Shown: in pieces, positions 44,886 through 53,005 of the stretch | Position numbering within the stretch: position 1 is the stretch's first letter | Layout: every line of letters starts with the position of its first letter | Assembly: GCF_900187305.1 (NCBI RefSeq) | Contig: NZ_LT906434.1 | Span: 682,001-746,000 of the forward strand | Direction: 5' to 3' | DNA: 64,000 nt | DNA from: Neisseria zoodegmatis | GTDB taxonomy: Bacteria > Pseudomonadota > Gammaproteobacteria > Burkholderiales > Neisseriaceae | The notes under the pieces: model-generated | The model's database searches: none | What the model saw: the letters and a program-made list of their open reading frames with translations, nothing else | What the model was told of the DNA's origin: nothing | Program-made: the position numbers and the translations under genes

Positions 44886-46163
44886 ATGCAAAAACGTATT
44901 ATAACCCTGCTTTGTACCTTAGGCTTGGCATTTTCCGGCCACGCCGCGGCAGCCGGACTGAAGGTTCGCCCCGATGCGCCTAAGCGTTATGTGGTCAAGC
45001 AAGGGGATACATTATGGGGTATTTCAGGCAAATACCTTTACAGCCCGTGGCAATGGAACCGCCTGTGGGGTGCCAACCGCAGCGAAATCCGCAATCCGCA
45101 CATGATTTATCCGGGGCAGGTGCTGGTGTTGCGTTATGTGAACGACCAACCGCGCTTGGGTTTTGATAATGCCGCGTCCTATAACGACGGCATTCCGGTG
45201 GTGAAATTGGCGCCGCGCGTACGCGAAGTGTCTTCGGGTTACGGCATCCAAACCGTTAATGTGAATTTCTACCGTATGTTTATGCAGCATCCGCAAGTGA
45301 TTCCGCAAATGCAGACGCAAGATTCGCCCCGCCTGATCGACGGCCCCGACAACCGCATTCTGTACAGCAAAGGCGACCGTGTGTACGCATACGGAATCAC
45401 CGAGCCGGGTCGTTATTTGGTGTATCGAGCGCGCAAAGATATTGTTGATCCCGAGACCAAGAAATATTTGGGACAAGAAGTGGTGTTCAGCGGCATCGTC
45501 AGCACGTTGCCCTACACCAATAGCGCTTTGGATGCGCGCAGTGAGAAAGATGCGGAATCTTTACCTGGCAACGAATATTACACCCGCCTGCATCCTTTGG
45601 TAAAAGTGCCTACCCAAACCGCACAGCCTATGGTGGTAGAAGAAGCCGTGTCTGAAGTACGCAAGGGTGACTTCCTATTGAAAATGACGGATGAGCGCGA
45701 CAGTTTCCAAATGATGCCGCATGCACCAAGCCGCCATATTGATGCAAAAGTCGTGTCTATTTTTGACGGCGTGAGTGAAGCCGGCCAATTCCAAACCATT
45801 ACCTTGAATAAAGGCGAAGCCGACGGCTTGGACAAAGGTACGGTTTTGAGCTTATACAAGCGCAGCCGCCAAGTAAAAGTAGATTTGGAAAACGGCGGCA
45901 AAGGCCGCAGCGTGGTGAAATATGTTTCTATCCCGGCCGAAGAAGTGGGTTTGGCGATGGTTTACCGCACTAGCGAGCATTTGGCTTCAGCCATCATATT
46001 GGAGAGTTTAACCAATATTAACATTGGGGATGCCGCTTCCGAACCGGGTCAAGACTTGGACAACATGGCAGATGATGTGAAACATGTACCGAATGCGCCA
46101 CAAGAGTCGCATGATACGGAGCATAATGAATACAACATTAAAAGCAATATAAACCCCTATTAA
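44886..46163 (+). CDS. Exported LysM-domain protein
   Basis: A 425-residue protein with a Sec signal peptide ending near HAAAAG. One LysM domain (about 33-80) carries YVVKQGDTLWGISGKYLYSP and NPHMIYPGQVLVL, so it should bind peptidoglycan. The remaining about 340 residues are beta-rich, with no enzymatic motif I recognise. AAGGGGAGCAGTC precedes the ATG. It is the gene divergent from def and upstream of dprA, as in other Neisseria. Loss of such proteins commonly affects envelope integrity; that is inference here. Confidence 0.88.
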   Translation: MQKRIITLLCTLGLAFSGHAAAAGLKVRPDAPKRYVVKQGDTLWGISGKYLYSPWQWNRLWGANRSEIRNPHMIYPGQVLVLRYVNDQPRLGFDNAASYNDGIPVVKLAPRVREVSSGYGIQTVNVNFYRMFMQHPQVIPQMQTQDSPRLIDGPDNRILYSKGDRVYAYGITEPGRYLVYRARKDIVDPETKKYLGQEVVFSGIVSTLPYTNSALDARSEKDAESLPGNEYYTRLHPLVKVPTQTAQPMVVEEAVSEVRKGDFLLKMTDERDSFQMMPHAPSRHIDAKVVSIFDGVSEAGQFQTITLNKGEADGLDKGTVLSLYKRSRQVKVDLENGGKGRSVVKYVSIPAEEVGLAMVYRTSEHLASAIILESLTNINIGDAASEPGQDLDNMADDVKHVPNAPQESHDTEHNEYNIKSNINPY

Positions 46164-46187
46164 AACAAGCCGGTTAAAGGCCGTCTG

Positions 46188-46218
46188 AAAAAAGCACACA
46201 GCAATGTGTGCTTTTTTA
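46188..46218 (+). terminator. Intrinsic terminator after the LysM gene
   Basis: AAAAAGCACACA pairs with TGTGTGCTTTTTT around a 4-base loop; a single uptake sequence directly precedes it. Confidence 0.85.
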
Positions 46219-46379
46219 TTGGCATTTTCACGACACATTTTTCACTTTTCCAACCTGTTTTTCGTAAATTATTCTTGAAAATGGTTAACAAACCATTACA
46301 AATTATATAAAATGTGAAACATAAAAATATAACGCACATTACTATTTTATGTGCATATGCAAACATTACGGGGTTTGCC

Positions 46380-47522
46380 ATGAATGATTCAGAAAGATTC
46401 GCTTGGATACAGCTTGCACTAACACCGTATATCGGAGCAGAAAGTTTTTTAGCGCTGATAAAGTATTACGGTAGTGCGCAAGCTGCTTTGGCGGCACCGG
46501 CTGAAAGAGTGAGGCAACTGGCTCACCACAAACAGGCTGTTGCAGCATGGGAAGGAGAGAATGCGCAAGCCGTCAAAGCCGCAGAAGCAGCTTTGGAGTG
46601 GGAACAACAAGCAAATTGCCGTTTGATGTTGCTGTGCGATAACGACTTCCCCGTTATGCTGACCGAAGGCATTACACCTCCGCCATTGCTGTTTTTACGG
46701 GGGCGCGTTGAGCTTTTACACCGTTCTTCTGCTGCCATTGTTGGAAGCAGACATGCGACACCTCAAGCTATGCGGATTGCCCGCGATTTCGGTAAAGCAT
46801 TGGGAGAGCAAGGTATCAGCGTTGTTTCAGGTATGGCTTCCGGTATTGATGCGGCAGCCCATCAGGGCGCGCTGGAAACACAAGGCAGTACAATTGCGGT
46901 ATGGGGTACGGGGATAGATAGAATCTACCCGCAGGCAAATAAAGATTTGGCTTACCGGATTGCTGAAAACGGGTTGATTGTGAGCGAATTTCCGCTCAAT
47001 ACCCGTCCGCTGGCAGGCAATTTCCCCCGCCGCAACCGCCTCATCGCAGCTTTATCGAAAGCCGTATTGGTAGTGGAAGCCGCTCCGGAGTCCGGTTCGC
47101 TGATTACCGCCAAGTTGGCTGCGGATATGGGGCGGGAAGTGATGGCAGTACCCGGCTCGATTGATAACCCGCACAGCAAAGGTTGTCACAAGCTGATAAA
47201 AGAAGGTGCGAAATTAGTAGAATGTTTAGACGACATTTTGCTCGAATGCCCGCAATTGTTGCAATCGTTGCCTCCGATGGAGACAAATAAGCAAACAATT
47301 CGGCAGGAAAAGCAGAAAAAAGAAAACTATACCCAAACACACACAACGGGGCCGTCTGAACATCCACTTTTGGCCGCACTGGGATATGCCCCTGTTCACC
47401 CCGACACTCTGGCGCAGCAGTTAAACCTGCCTGCTGCCGACATATACGCGCAGTTGATTGAACTTGAACTGGAGAAAATCGTCTCCCCGATGCCGGGTGG
47501 ACGCTATCAAAGAATCAAATAA
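46380..47522 (+). CDS. dprA: DNA-processing protein DprA (Smf)
   Basis: A 380-residue competence protein that loads RecA on incoming single-stranded DNA. The start at 46380 (MNDSERFAWIQLAL) is the family start; upstream in-frame codons to 46314 lie in promoter-like AT-rich DNA. The N-terminal SAM-like domain is followed by the Rossmann fold with AAIVGSRHATPQA, SGMASGIDAAAHQGAL and NRLIAALSKAVLVVEAAPESGSLITA. A C-terminal winged helix (APVHPDTLAQQLNLPAADIYAQL) completes it. With type IV pili and uptake sequences it supports natural transformation in this organism. Confidence 0.95.
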   Translation: MNDSERFAWIQLALTPYIGAESFLALIKYYGSAQAALAAPAERVRQLAHHKQAVAAWEGENAQAVKAAEAALEWEQQANCRLMLLCDNDFPVMLTEGITPPPLLFLRGRVELLHRSSAAIVGSRHATPQAMRIARDFGKALGEQGISVVSGMASGIDAAAHQGALETQGSTIAVWGTGIDRIYPQANKDLAYRIAENGLIVSEFPLNTRPLAGNFPRRNRLIAALSKAVLVVEAAPESGSLITAKLAADMGREVMAVPGSIDNPHSKGCHKLIKEGAKLVECLDDILLECPQLLQSLPPMETNKQTIRQEKQKKENYTQTHTTGPSEHPLLAALGYAPVHPDTLAQQLNLPAADIYAQLIELELEKIVSPMPGGRYQRIK

Positions 47523-47537
47523 CAACAAGGATATATC

Positions 47538-47993
47538 ATGGCTGATGTAATCGCCTTTTTAATCAAACACTTTTACGACTTAGATGCCTGCCCTCCGCCT
47601 TCTGATTTAGGGCAGATTCTGGAAGACATCGGTTTCAATGATATTGAAATCAATCAAGCCTTGATGTTGCTGGAAGTGTTGGCCAACAGCCCGGAAGTAG
47701 AAGAAACTCAATACCGCAGCGGCGTTATGCGCGTTTATTGTTGGGAAGAATTGGAGTCTTTACCGCAAGACGTGGTTAATTTGCTCTATTTCTTAGATCA
47801 CGCCCAAGCCATTAATGGCGAACAACGTGAATTTGTCGTACATGCTCTGCTGCACTTGCCGCCGGATGAAATTACCGTAGATATGGCAAAAGTGCTGACC
47901 CTGCTGGTTTTATGGGCGCATAAAGCCGAGTTGCCCGCTTTGATCGGTGAAGAATTGATGATGGCTTTGCATGGTAAAGCAGTTATGCACTGA
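47538..47993 (+). CDS. smg: Smg (DUF494) protein
   Basis: A 151-residue acidic protein matching the Smg family: MADVIAFLIKHFYD at the start, LEDIGFNDIEINQALMLLE and WEELESLPQDVVNLLYFLD. The family is linked to dprA and topA in many betaproteobacteria, and the 15-base gap here indicates co-transcription with dprA. Biochemical function is unknown. Confidence 0.9.
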   Translation: MADVIAFLIKHFYDLDACPPPSDLGQILEDIGFNDIEINQALMLLEVLANSPEVEETQYRSGVMRVYCWEELESLPQDVVNLLYFLDHAQAINGEQREFVVHALLHLPPDEITVDMAKVLTLLVLWAHKAELPALIGEELMMALHGKAVMH

Positions 47994-48105
47994 TACCGAC
48001 ACCAGCGCGGAAATGGATATAAAATCTTGTTGTAATCAATAAAAACAAGGCTAAACTGTATTGCAGTTTCTTGCCTAAAACATGATTCATGATTATTGAT
48101 AGTAG

Positions 48106-48132
48106 AAAAACCCGCTTTGTGCGGGTTTTTTT
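48106..48132. terminator. Bidirectional intrinsic terminator between smg and csbD
   Basis: AAAAACCCGC and GCGGGTTTTT around a 5-base loop, with a T run on the smg side and an A run on the other, between two convergent genes. Confidence 0.9.
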
Positions 48133-48171
48133 GTTTCAATTTAACAATTGAGCATTATAAATTAATTGGGA

Positions 48172-48369
48172 TTAATTGCTGTTCATCCAATCATCCAACT
48201 CTTTTTCAGCTTGCTCTTTGGTATAACCATAGCGCTCTTGAAGCTTTCCGGCGAGTTGGTCGCGTTTGCCTGCAGCAACAGTCAAATCGTCATCAGTCAA
48301 TTCGCCCCATTTTTCTTTCGCTTTTCCAACAAGCTGCTCCCATTTACCTTCGATTTGATCCCAATTCAT
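48172..48369 (-). CDS. CsbD family stress-response protein
   Basis: A 65-residue protein starting at ATG 48369 (MNWDQIEGKWEQLVGKAKEKW) after AGGAAAGGAATCCAC. The GKWEQLVGKAKEKWGELTDDDL motif identifies CsbD, small highly charged proteins induced in general stress in many bacteria. Its molecular role is not known. It lies near, and divergent from, a DUF1328 gene, and the two families often appear together in stress regulons. Confidence 0.9.
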   Translation of the reverse strand: MNWDQIEGKWEQLVGKAKEKWGELTDDDLTVAAGKRDQLAGKLQERYGYTKEQAEKELDDWMNSN

Positions 48370-48889
48370 GTGGATTCCTTTCCTTAAAGATTTATATATA
48401 AATAATGATGTGTGCACCGTTTCGGTGTAAGAAACAAGTAAGGCAGCGATATGGTTTTTTCAAGAAAAATTCAAACGTCTTAACAAAAATCTATTTAAAA
48501 GTTATATAAAATCATATGGTTAGTTATGTTTTTTTTAAATCGATTTACTAAAATTGCAGATTTGTCAGCAATGTTTAATTTCGTACTTATATCAGAAAAA
48601 TATAAAATTTCAATTTTATCAATTAGTTATTTTATTTTGCTTTCAATTGAAGAATTTTATACGGCCATTTTTTTTACTTTTTGTTTATTCAATTTTTATC
48701 TATATGGTGTTAATTCTGTCAAAAGTGCGATTTAAGTAAACATATGCAATTGGAGAGTGTTGTGCTGTGTGTTAATGTGATGGCAATCCGTAGCTTCTTC
48801 ATGTTTTTCAATAAGATGTGAGAAGCGGGAAAGCGGTATTTTGAGATGTCACACATCGAATTTATAACACTTAAAAAAAGGAAAAAACC
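48370..48889. other. AT-rich intergenic region between csbD and the DUF1328 gene
   Basis: About 520 bases, very AT-rich at 48470-48740. It must hold the divergent promoters. An open frame at 48526-48735 lacks a ribosome site and looks non-coding. A structured RNA cannot be excluded. Confidence 0.45.
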
Positions 48890-49045
48890 ATGTTGCGTTA
48901 TTCTGTAATCTTTTTTGTTATTGCCATCATTGCTGCGGTTCTCGGTTTCGGCGGTATTGCCGGAAGTGCTGCGGGCATTGCGAAAATCCTCTTTATCGGT
49001 TTCTTGATTTTGGCCGTACTTTCCTTGATTTTCGGTCGTAAGTAA
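48890..49045 (+). CDS. DUF1328 (YtjA) small membrane protein
   Basis: A 51-residue protein preceded by AAAAGGAAAAAACC. It begins [20 protein letters not shown] and continues [15 protein letters not shown], giving two hydrophobic helices joined by the glycine-rich turn typical of DUF1328. It ends GRK. Function is unknown; family members are often stress-induced. Confidence 0.9.
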   Translation: MLRYSVIFFVIAIIAAVLGFGGIAGSAAGIAKILFIGFLILAVLSLIFGRK

Positions 49046-49080
49046 CGGTCTTTTTAATACTTTCAACGAAACATAAATCA

Positions 49081-49110
49081 AGGCTGTCTGTTGTTCAGAC
49101 GGCCTTTTTG
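49081..49110 (+). terminator. Imperfect uptake-sequence hairpin terminator
   Basis: AGGCTGTCTG pairs with CAGACGGCCT (one mismatch) followed by TTTTTG, after the DUF1328 gene. Confidence 0.75.
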
Positions 49111-49165
49111 TTGGAATTTTAAGCTTAAGTATAAAATGTTGTGTTTGTTAATAACCGGTTTAAAC

Positions 49166-49196
49166 AAAAAAGCACCGTGATGATACGGTGCTTTTT
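49166..49196 (-). terminator. Intrinsic terminator after the PotF-like gene
   Basis: AAAAAGCACCGT and ACGGTGCTTTTT form a perfect 12-base stem with a 6-base loop between convergent genes; it can work in both directions. Confidence 0.85.
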
Positions 49197-49233
49197 AATG
49201 CAAGTATTTTTCAGACGGCCTATTTGAAAGCAG

Positions 49234-50400
49234 TTATTGACCTGCTTTCAAACCTTGCCACAAACGTACATTCAATTTAACTGCATCGGGTGATTTGGGT
49301 AAAACGACGAAGCTCTTGGCTTTGACTTCATCGCTCGGGAAAATAGAGTTGTCGCTTGCGAAATCTTTTTCCATCAAATCACGGGCAGGTTTGCTGGCCG
49401 GTGCATAGGTAACGAAATTACCGTTTTTCGCGGCTACTTGCGGATCAAGCGTGTGGCTGATGTATTTGTGGGCATTGGCAACGTTTTGCGCGTCTTTAGG
49501 AATCATAAACGAATCAATCCAGATACCCACGCCTGTTTGGGGCGTTAATACTTGGATATTCACACCGTTTTTGGCATCTTTGGCACGGTTTTTGGCAATG
49601 TTCAAGTCGCCGCCGTAACCTACTGCCACACACAGGTTGCCTGCTGCCATATCGTCGATATAGCCGGAAGAACTGAAGCGCTTCACATCGGGGCGCACTT
49701 TTTTCATCATTTCCACAGCCGCTTTCAAATCATCGGCGGTTTCGCTGTTGGGGTCTTTGCCGATGTAGTTCAGCGCCAGCGGAATTTGCTCGGTGGGGCT
49801 GTCGAGGAAGCTGATGCCGCATGATTTCAATTTAGCGGTGTATTCGGGGTTGAATACTAAATCCCATTCGTTTTCAGGCAGTTTGTCGCTGCCCAAAGCT
49901 TTGGTTACTTGGTCTTTGTTGATGGCCAACGTGTTGACGCCCCAGAAGTAGGGCACGGCGTATTTGTTACCCGGATCAACTTTGTCCATCATAGACAACA
50001 ATTCGGGATCGATATTGTTGTAGTTGGGAATCAGGTTTTTGTCGATTTCCTGATAAGCGCCGGCTTTGATTTGGCGGCCTACGTTGGCAATCGAGGGGGC
50101 AACCAAATCGTAGCCCGATTTGCCGGTAAGCACTTTGGCTTCCAGCGTTTCGTTGCTGTCGTAGAAGTCGTAGCGCACTTTAACACCGTTGGCTTTTTCA
50201 AAATCGCTCACGGTAGATGAATCGACATAATCCGACCAATTGTAAATGTTCAGTTTGCCTGTTGCCGGAGCGGCTGCCGTTTGCTGCCCGCTGCTTGCTG
50301 CCGTATTTTCCGCAGTTTTTTGCGCTTCAGTATTACCCGAACCGCCGCATGCGGCTAAAAATAATCCTGCCGCAGCAGAAACCAACCAAGTTTTTTTCAT
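49234..50400 (-). CDS. potF: Polyamine-binding lipoprotein (PotF/PotD-like)
   Basis: A 388-residue solute-binding protein. The lipobox LAAC puts the lipidated cysteine at residue 18, followed by a Ser/Thr/Ala linker. The mature domain starts LNIYNWSDYVDSSTVSDFEKANGVKVRYD, the hallmark of spermidine/putrescine-binding proteins. Aromatic and acidic residues expected in the polyamine pocket (NWSDY, SYD-like GYDLVAPS, YFWGVNTLAIN, WIDSF) are present, favouring PotF over PotD. No pot ATPase or permease genes are adjacent. Polyamine choice is inferred. Confidence 0.85.
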   Translation of the reverse strand: MKKTWLVSAAAGLFLAACGGSGNTEAQKTAENTAASSGQQTAAAPATGKLNIYNWSDYVDSSTVSDFEKANGVKVRYDFYDSNETLEAKVLTGKSGYDLVAPSIANVGRQIKAGAYQEIDKNLIPNYNNIDPELLSMMDKVDPGNKYAVPYFWGVNTLAINKDQVTKALGSDKLPENEWDLVFNPEYTAKLKSCGISFLDSPTEQIPLALNYIGKDPNSETADDLKAAVEMMKKVRPDVKRFSSSGYIDDMAAGNLCVAVGYGGDLNIAKNRAKDAKNGVNIQVLTPQTGVGIWIDSFMIPKDAQNVANAHKYISHTLDPQVAAKNGNFVTYAPASKPARDLMEKDFASDNSIFPSDEVKAKSFVVLPKSPDAVKLNVRLWQGLKAGQ

Positions 50401-50693
50401 GTTCTTATCCTTTAAAAAACGTACCGTAGGCGGTACAAAAAAATATAAACCATGCAGAGGCAGTGAGGCTGCGTGCAGCAGGGCGAATTAAACGGCAAAA
50501 TCCTTTGAGATGCAAGACCTTACAACGTAAAAACAAACATTTTTTAACACGGCTTCGGATAGGTTTTTCATCATAAACAATAATTTTTTCAGACGGCCCC
50601 GAACGGGAGGCGCCGCTTGTGGATAAATTTGTCAAACCGCTCGCATTTATGGGAAAATCACGCGATTGGATTTTACGCAAAGGGCGACAAAAA

Positions 50694-51212
50694 ATGCTGG
50701 ATAGAGAAGGATATCGCCCCAATGTCGGTATTATATTGACCAACGACCGCAACGAAGTATTTTGGGGCAAGCGCGTGCGCGAGCATTCGTGGCAGTTTCC
50801 GCAAGGCGGCATCAAGCCGGGCGAAAGCCCCGAAACGGCGATGTATCGGGAGCTTCTGGAAGAAGTCGGCCTGCTGCCGCACCACGTTAAGATACTCGGC
50901 CGCACGCGTGATTGGCTGCGCTACGACGTACCTACCCATTGGGTGCGACGGGAATGGCGCGGCTCGTACCGCGGGCAAAAGCAGATTTGGTATCTGTTGC
51001 GCTTGGTAGGCCGTGAAAGCGACGTGCATCTGCGCGCGACCAGCCACCCCGAATTCGACGGCTGGCGTTGGCATCAATATTGGGCACCGATAGACGAAGT
51101 GATTGATTTCAAACGCGGAGTATATGAAGGTGCATTGAGCGAACTTTCCCGCTTTCTGCGCGGTTTGGAAACGTTGGAAGAATTCACCCGCCGCCAATTG
51201 GAACTCAAATAA
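50694..51212 (+). CDS. rppH: RNA pyrophosphohydrolase
   Basis: A 172-residue Nudix hydrolase that converts 5'-triphosphate mRNA ends to monophosphate and triggers decay. The start [15 protein letters not shown] is that of the family, with AAAGGGCGAC upstream; an in-frame extension to 50619 is unlikely. The Nudix box [22 protein letters not shown] is complete at 38-59. HSWQFPQ and [12 protein letters not shown] are RppH-specific. Confidence 0.94.
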   Translation: MLDREGYRPNVGIILTNDRNEVFWGKRVREHSWQFPQGGIKPGESPETAMYRELLEEVGLLPHHVKILGRTRDWLRYDVPTHWVRREWRGSYRGQKQIWYLLRLVGRESDVHLRATSHPEFDGWRWHQYWAPIDEVIDFKRGVYEGALSELSRFLRGLETLEEFTRRQLELK

Positions 51213-51220
51213 TCCCTCCA

Positions 51221-51268
51221 AACGCTTTCAGGCCGTCTGAAAGCGTTTTTTATTTTCAGACGGCCTCA
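51221..51268 (+). terminator. Nested terminator built on an uptake sequence after rppH
   Basis: AACGCTTTCAG and CTGAAAGCGTT form a perfect 11-base stem with loop GCCGT, followed by a T-rich tract; the uptake sequence AGGCCGTCTGAA spans the loop. A second, inverse uptake sequence at 51254-51267 offers an alternative hairpin. Confidence 0.85.
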
Positions 51269-51302
51269 CTGATTAAAACCTGCCACAAACATACCGCCCG
51301 CC

Positions 51303-52007
51303 ATGACCCGCTCCGAACGCCTGCTCAACCTGTTGCAACTGCTGCGCAACCACCGTCTCCCCGTTACCGCCGATACACTGGCGGAAACGCTTTCCGTGAG
51401 CGTGCGCACCATATACCGCGACATCGAAACCCTGTGTCGTCAGGGAGCGGATATACGCGGCGAGGCGGGTGTCGGTTTTATTCTCCACAAAGATTTTCTG
51501 CTGCCGCCGCTTTCGTTCAACGCCAACGAAATCGAAGCCCTCGTGCTCGGCATGCGTTGGGTGCTGGCTTATACCGACAACGCATTGGCGCAAGATGCCA
51601 AATCGGTGTTGGCGAAAGTGCAGGCCGTGCTGCCGGAAAACATGGCGGATTTATTGGACAGCCAAGCCTTGTTTCCCGTTCGCGATCATGCGGAATACGG
51701 CGAACACGAGCAGCATGTTCTCAACACCATTCGCGCCGCCATCCGCAGCAACCGCAAACTCGAATTCGACTACATCGATGCCGAAAACCGCCCGAGCCGC
51801 CGCACCGTGTGGCCGTTTTCCATCGGCTATTTCGACGACGCGCGGCTGGTGTCGGCTTGGTGCGAACTGCGGCAGGATTTCCGCCATTTCCGTTCCGACC
51901 GCATCGGCAAAGCCGTGATCGGCGACATTTATCCTACCCCGCGCATGCTTTTGCTGGACGAATGGCGGCGCAGGGAAGGCATCGACCTGCATCCGTTCGA
52001 TTTTTGA
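51303..52007 (+). CDS. WYL-domain transcriptional regulator (YafY family)
   Basis: A 234-residue regulator. The N-terminal DeoR-like winged helix (RLLNLLQLLRNHRLPVTADTLAETLSVSVRTIYRDIETL) is followed by a WYL domain with LEFDYIDAENRPSRRTVWPFSIGYFDDARLVSAWCELRQDFRHFRSDRI. WYL domains bind small ligands or nucleic acids. It sits 82 bases upstream of a glutathione transferase gene in the same direction and may regulate it. Confidence 0.9.
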   Translation: MTRSERLLNLLQLLRNHRLPVTADTLAETLSVSVRTIYRDIETLCRQGADIRGEAGVGFILHKDFLLPPLSFNANEIEALVLGMRWVLAYTDNALAQDAKSVLAKVQAVLPENMADLLDSQALFPVRDHAEYGEHEQHVLNTIRAAIRSNRKLEFDYIDAENRPSRRTVWPFSIGYFDDARLVSAWCELRQDFRHFRSDRIGKAVIGDIYPTPRMLLLDEWRRREGIDLHPFDF

Positions 52008-52089
52008 GGCCGTCTGAAACCCTGCTGACAAAAACTGACACGCGCCGCCCGTAAAATCTTCCTACCCTTCCCGATATTTGGAGAACGAC

Positions 52090-52689
52090 ATGAAAGACTT
52101 TACCCTCTACACCGTACCCCAATCACGCGGCGGCATGGTTTTGTGGATGCTTGAAGAATGCGGCGCCGATTACGATACCGTGGTGTTGTCTTACGACAGC
52201 GTCAAATCCCCCGACTATCTCGCCGTCAATCCGATGGGCAAAGTGCCTGCCTTAAAACACCGCGGCCAAGTGCTGACCGAATCGGCCGCCATCGTTACCT
52301 ACCTTGCCGAACAGTTTCCCGAAAAAAATCTGATTCCCGCCGCCGGCAGCGAAGAGCGCGGGCAATATTACCGCTGGCTCTTGTTTGCTGTTCATCTCGA
52401 ATATGCCGGTGTGGACAAAATGCGCGGTTTGGAAAGCGACGAAAACATCCGCCGTGCCATCGGCTACGGCGACTTAAACACCGCCGTAAACACCTTGCGC
52501 CAACACCTCGACGGCCGCGAATATATGGTCGGCAACCACTTTACCGCGCTCGACCTTTACTACACCGGCTTGCTGGATTGGACGGTCAACCACACCGGCG
52601 CGCTGCCCGCCGATCCCGTGTTCACAAGCTATATCAACCGCCACGCCCAACGACCCGCGGCGGTGCGTGCTGCGGAATGGAATGGTTGA
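52090..52689 (+). CDS. Glutathione S-transferase family protein
   Basis: A 199-residue protein starting at ATG 52090 after GGAGAACGAC. The thioredoxin-like N-terminal half has YTVPQSRGGMVLWMLEECG, in which Ser takes the place of the catalytic Ser/Tyr/Cys, and the cis-Pro/glutathione segment NPMGKVPAL then LTESAAIVTYLAEQFP. The helical C-terminal half has ALDLYYTGLLDW. Substrate is unknown; the neighbouring WYL regulator suggests a shared stress response. Confidence 0.88.
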   Translation: MKDFTLYTVPQSRGGMVLWMLEECGADYDTVVLSYDSVKSPDYLAVNPMGKVPALKHRGQVLTESAAIVTYLAEQFPEKNLIPAAGSEERGQYYRWLLFAVHLEYAGVDKMRGLESDENIRRAIGYGDLNTAVNTLRQHLDGREYMVGNHFTALDLYYTGLLDWTVNHTGALPADPVFTSYINRHAQRPAAVRAAEWNG

Positions 52690-53005
52690 TTGGTAAAACA
52701 GTGTTTGTCATAACAGCGTGAAGCCGTCTGAAAAAAGGCCAGTTCTTGGTAAAAAATTTTGCGATATCTAAGCTGAAGCGTTGGTATAACCGGGCATTCA
52801 CTTTGTTGTCACATTGAAATAGGAAGTGGCCGATGAATATATCGGCTGCTATCACCATAAGTCAGTACGGTTTGAGTAAAAAAACTGAGCCCTGCGTCAT
52901 GCAGAACTCAGTTTCTCTCCGCCGTTTGAATGATTCAAATATATCTGTAAGTATTCAGAGCGGTTCACTGTTATCGTGATTTCTCACTTGCGGCAGTCAA
53001 AGGAT
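52690..53005. other. Intergenic region between the GST and C25 protease genes
   Basis: About 315 bases between convergent genes, with one single uptake sequence near 52724-52733 and a hairpin terminator at 52878-52914. No gene is seen. Confidence 0.5.
52878..52914 (-). terminator. Intrinsic terminator after the C25 protease gene
   Basis: AAACTGAG pairs with CTCAGTTT, with an inner CTGC/GCAG stem. On the minus strand the hairpin is followed by TTTTTTT. It is about 90 bases beyond the protease stop. Confidence 0.75.

Noticed and set aside
48526..48735. 69-codon hydrophobic open frame in AT-rich DNA
   Set aside because: No ribosome-binding site, composition equals surrounding non-coding DNA, and no recognisable family.
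50619..50693. Longer N-terminus for RppH
   Set aside because: In-frame codons exist upstream, but the family starts at [10 protein letters not shown], where a ribosome-binding site is present.
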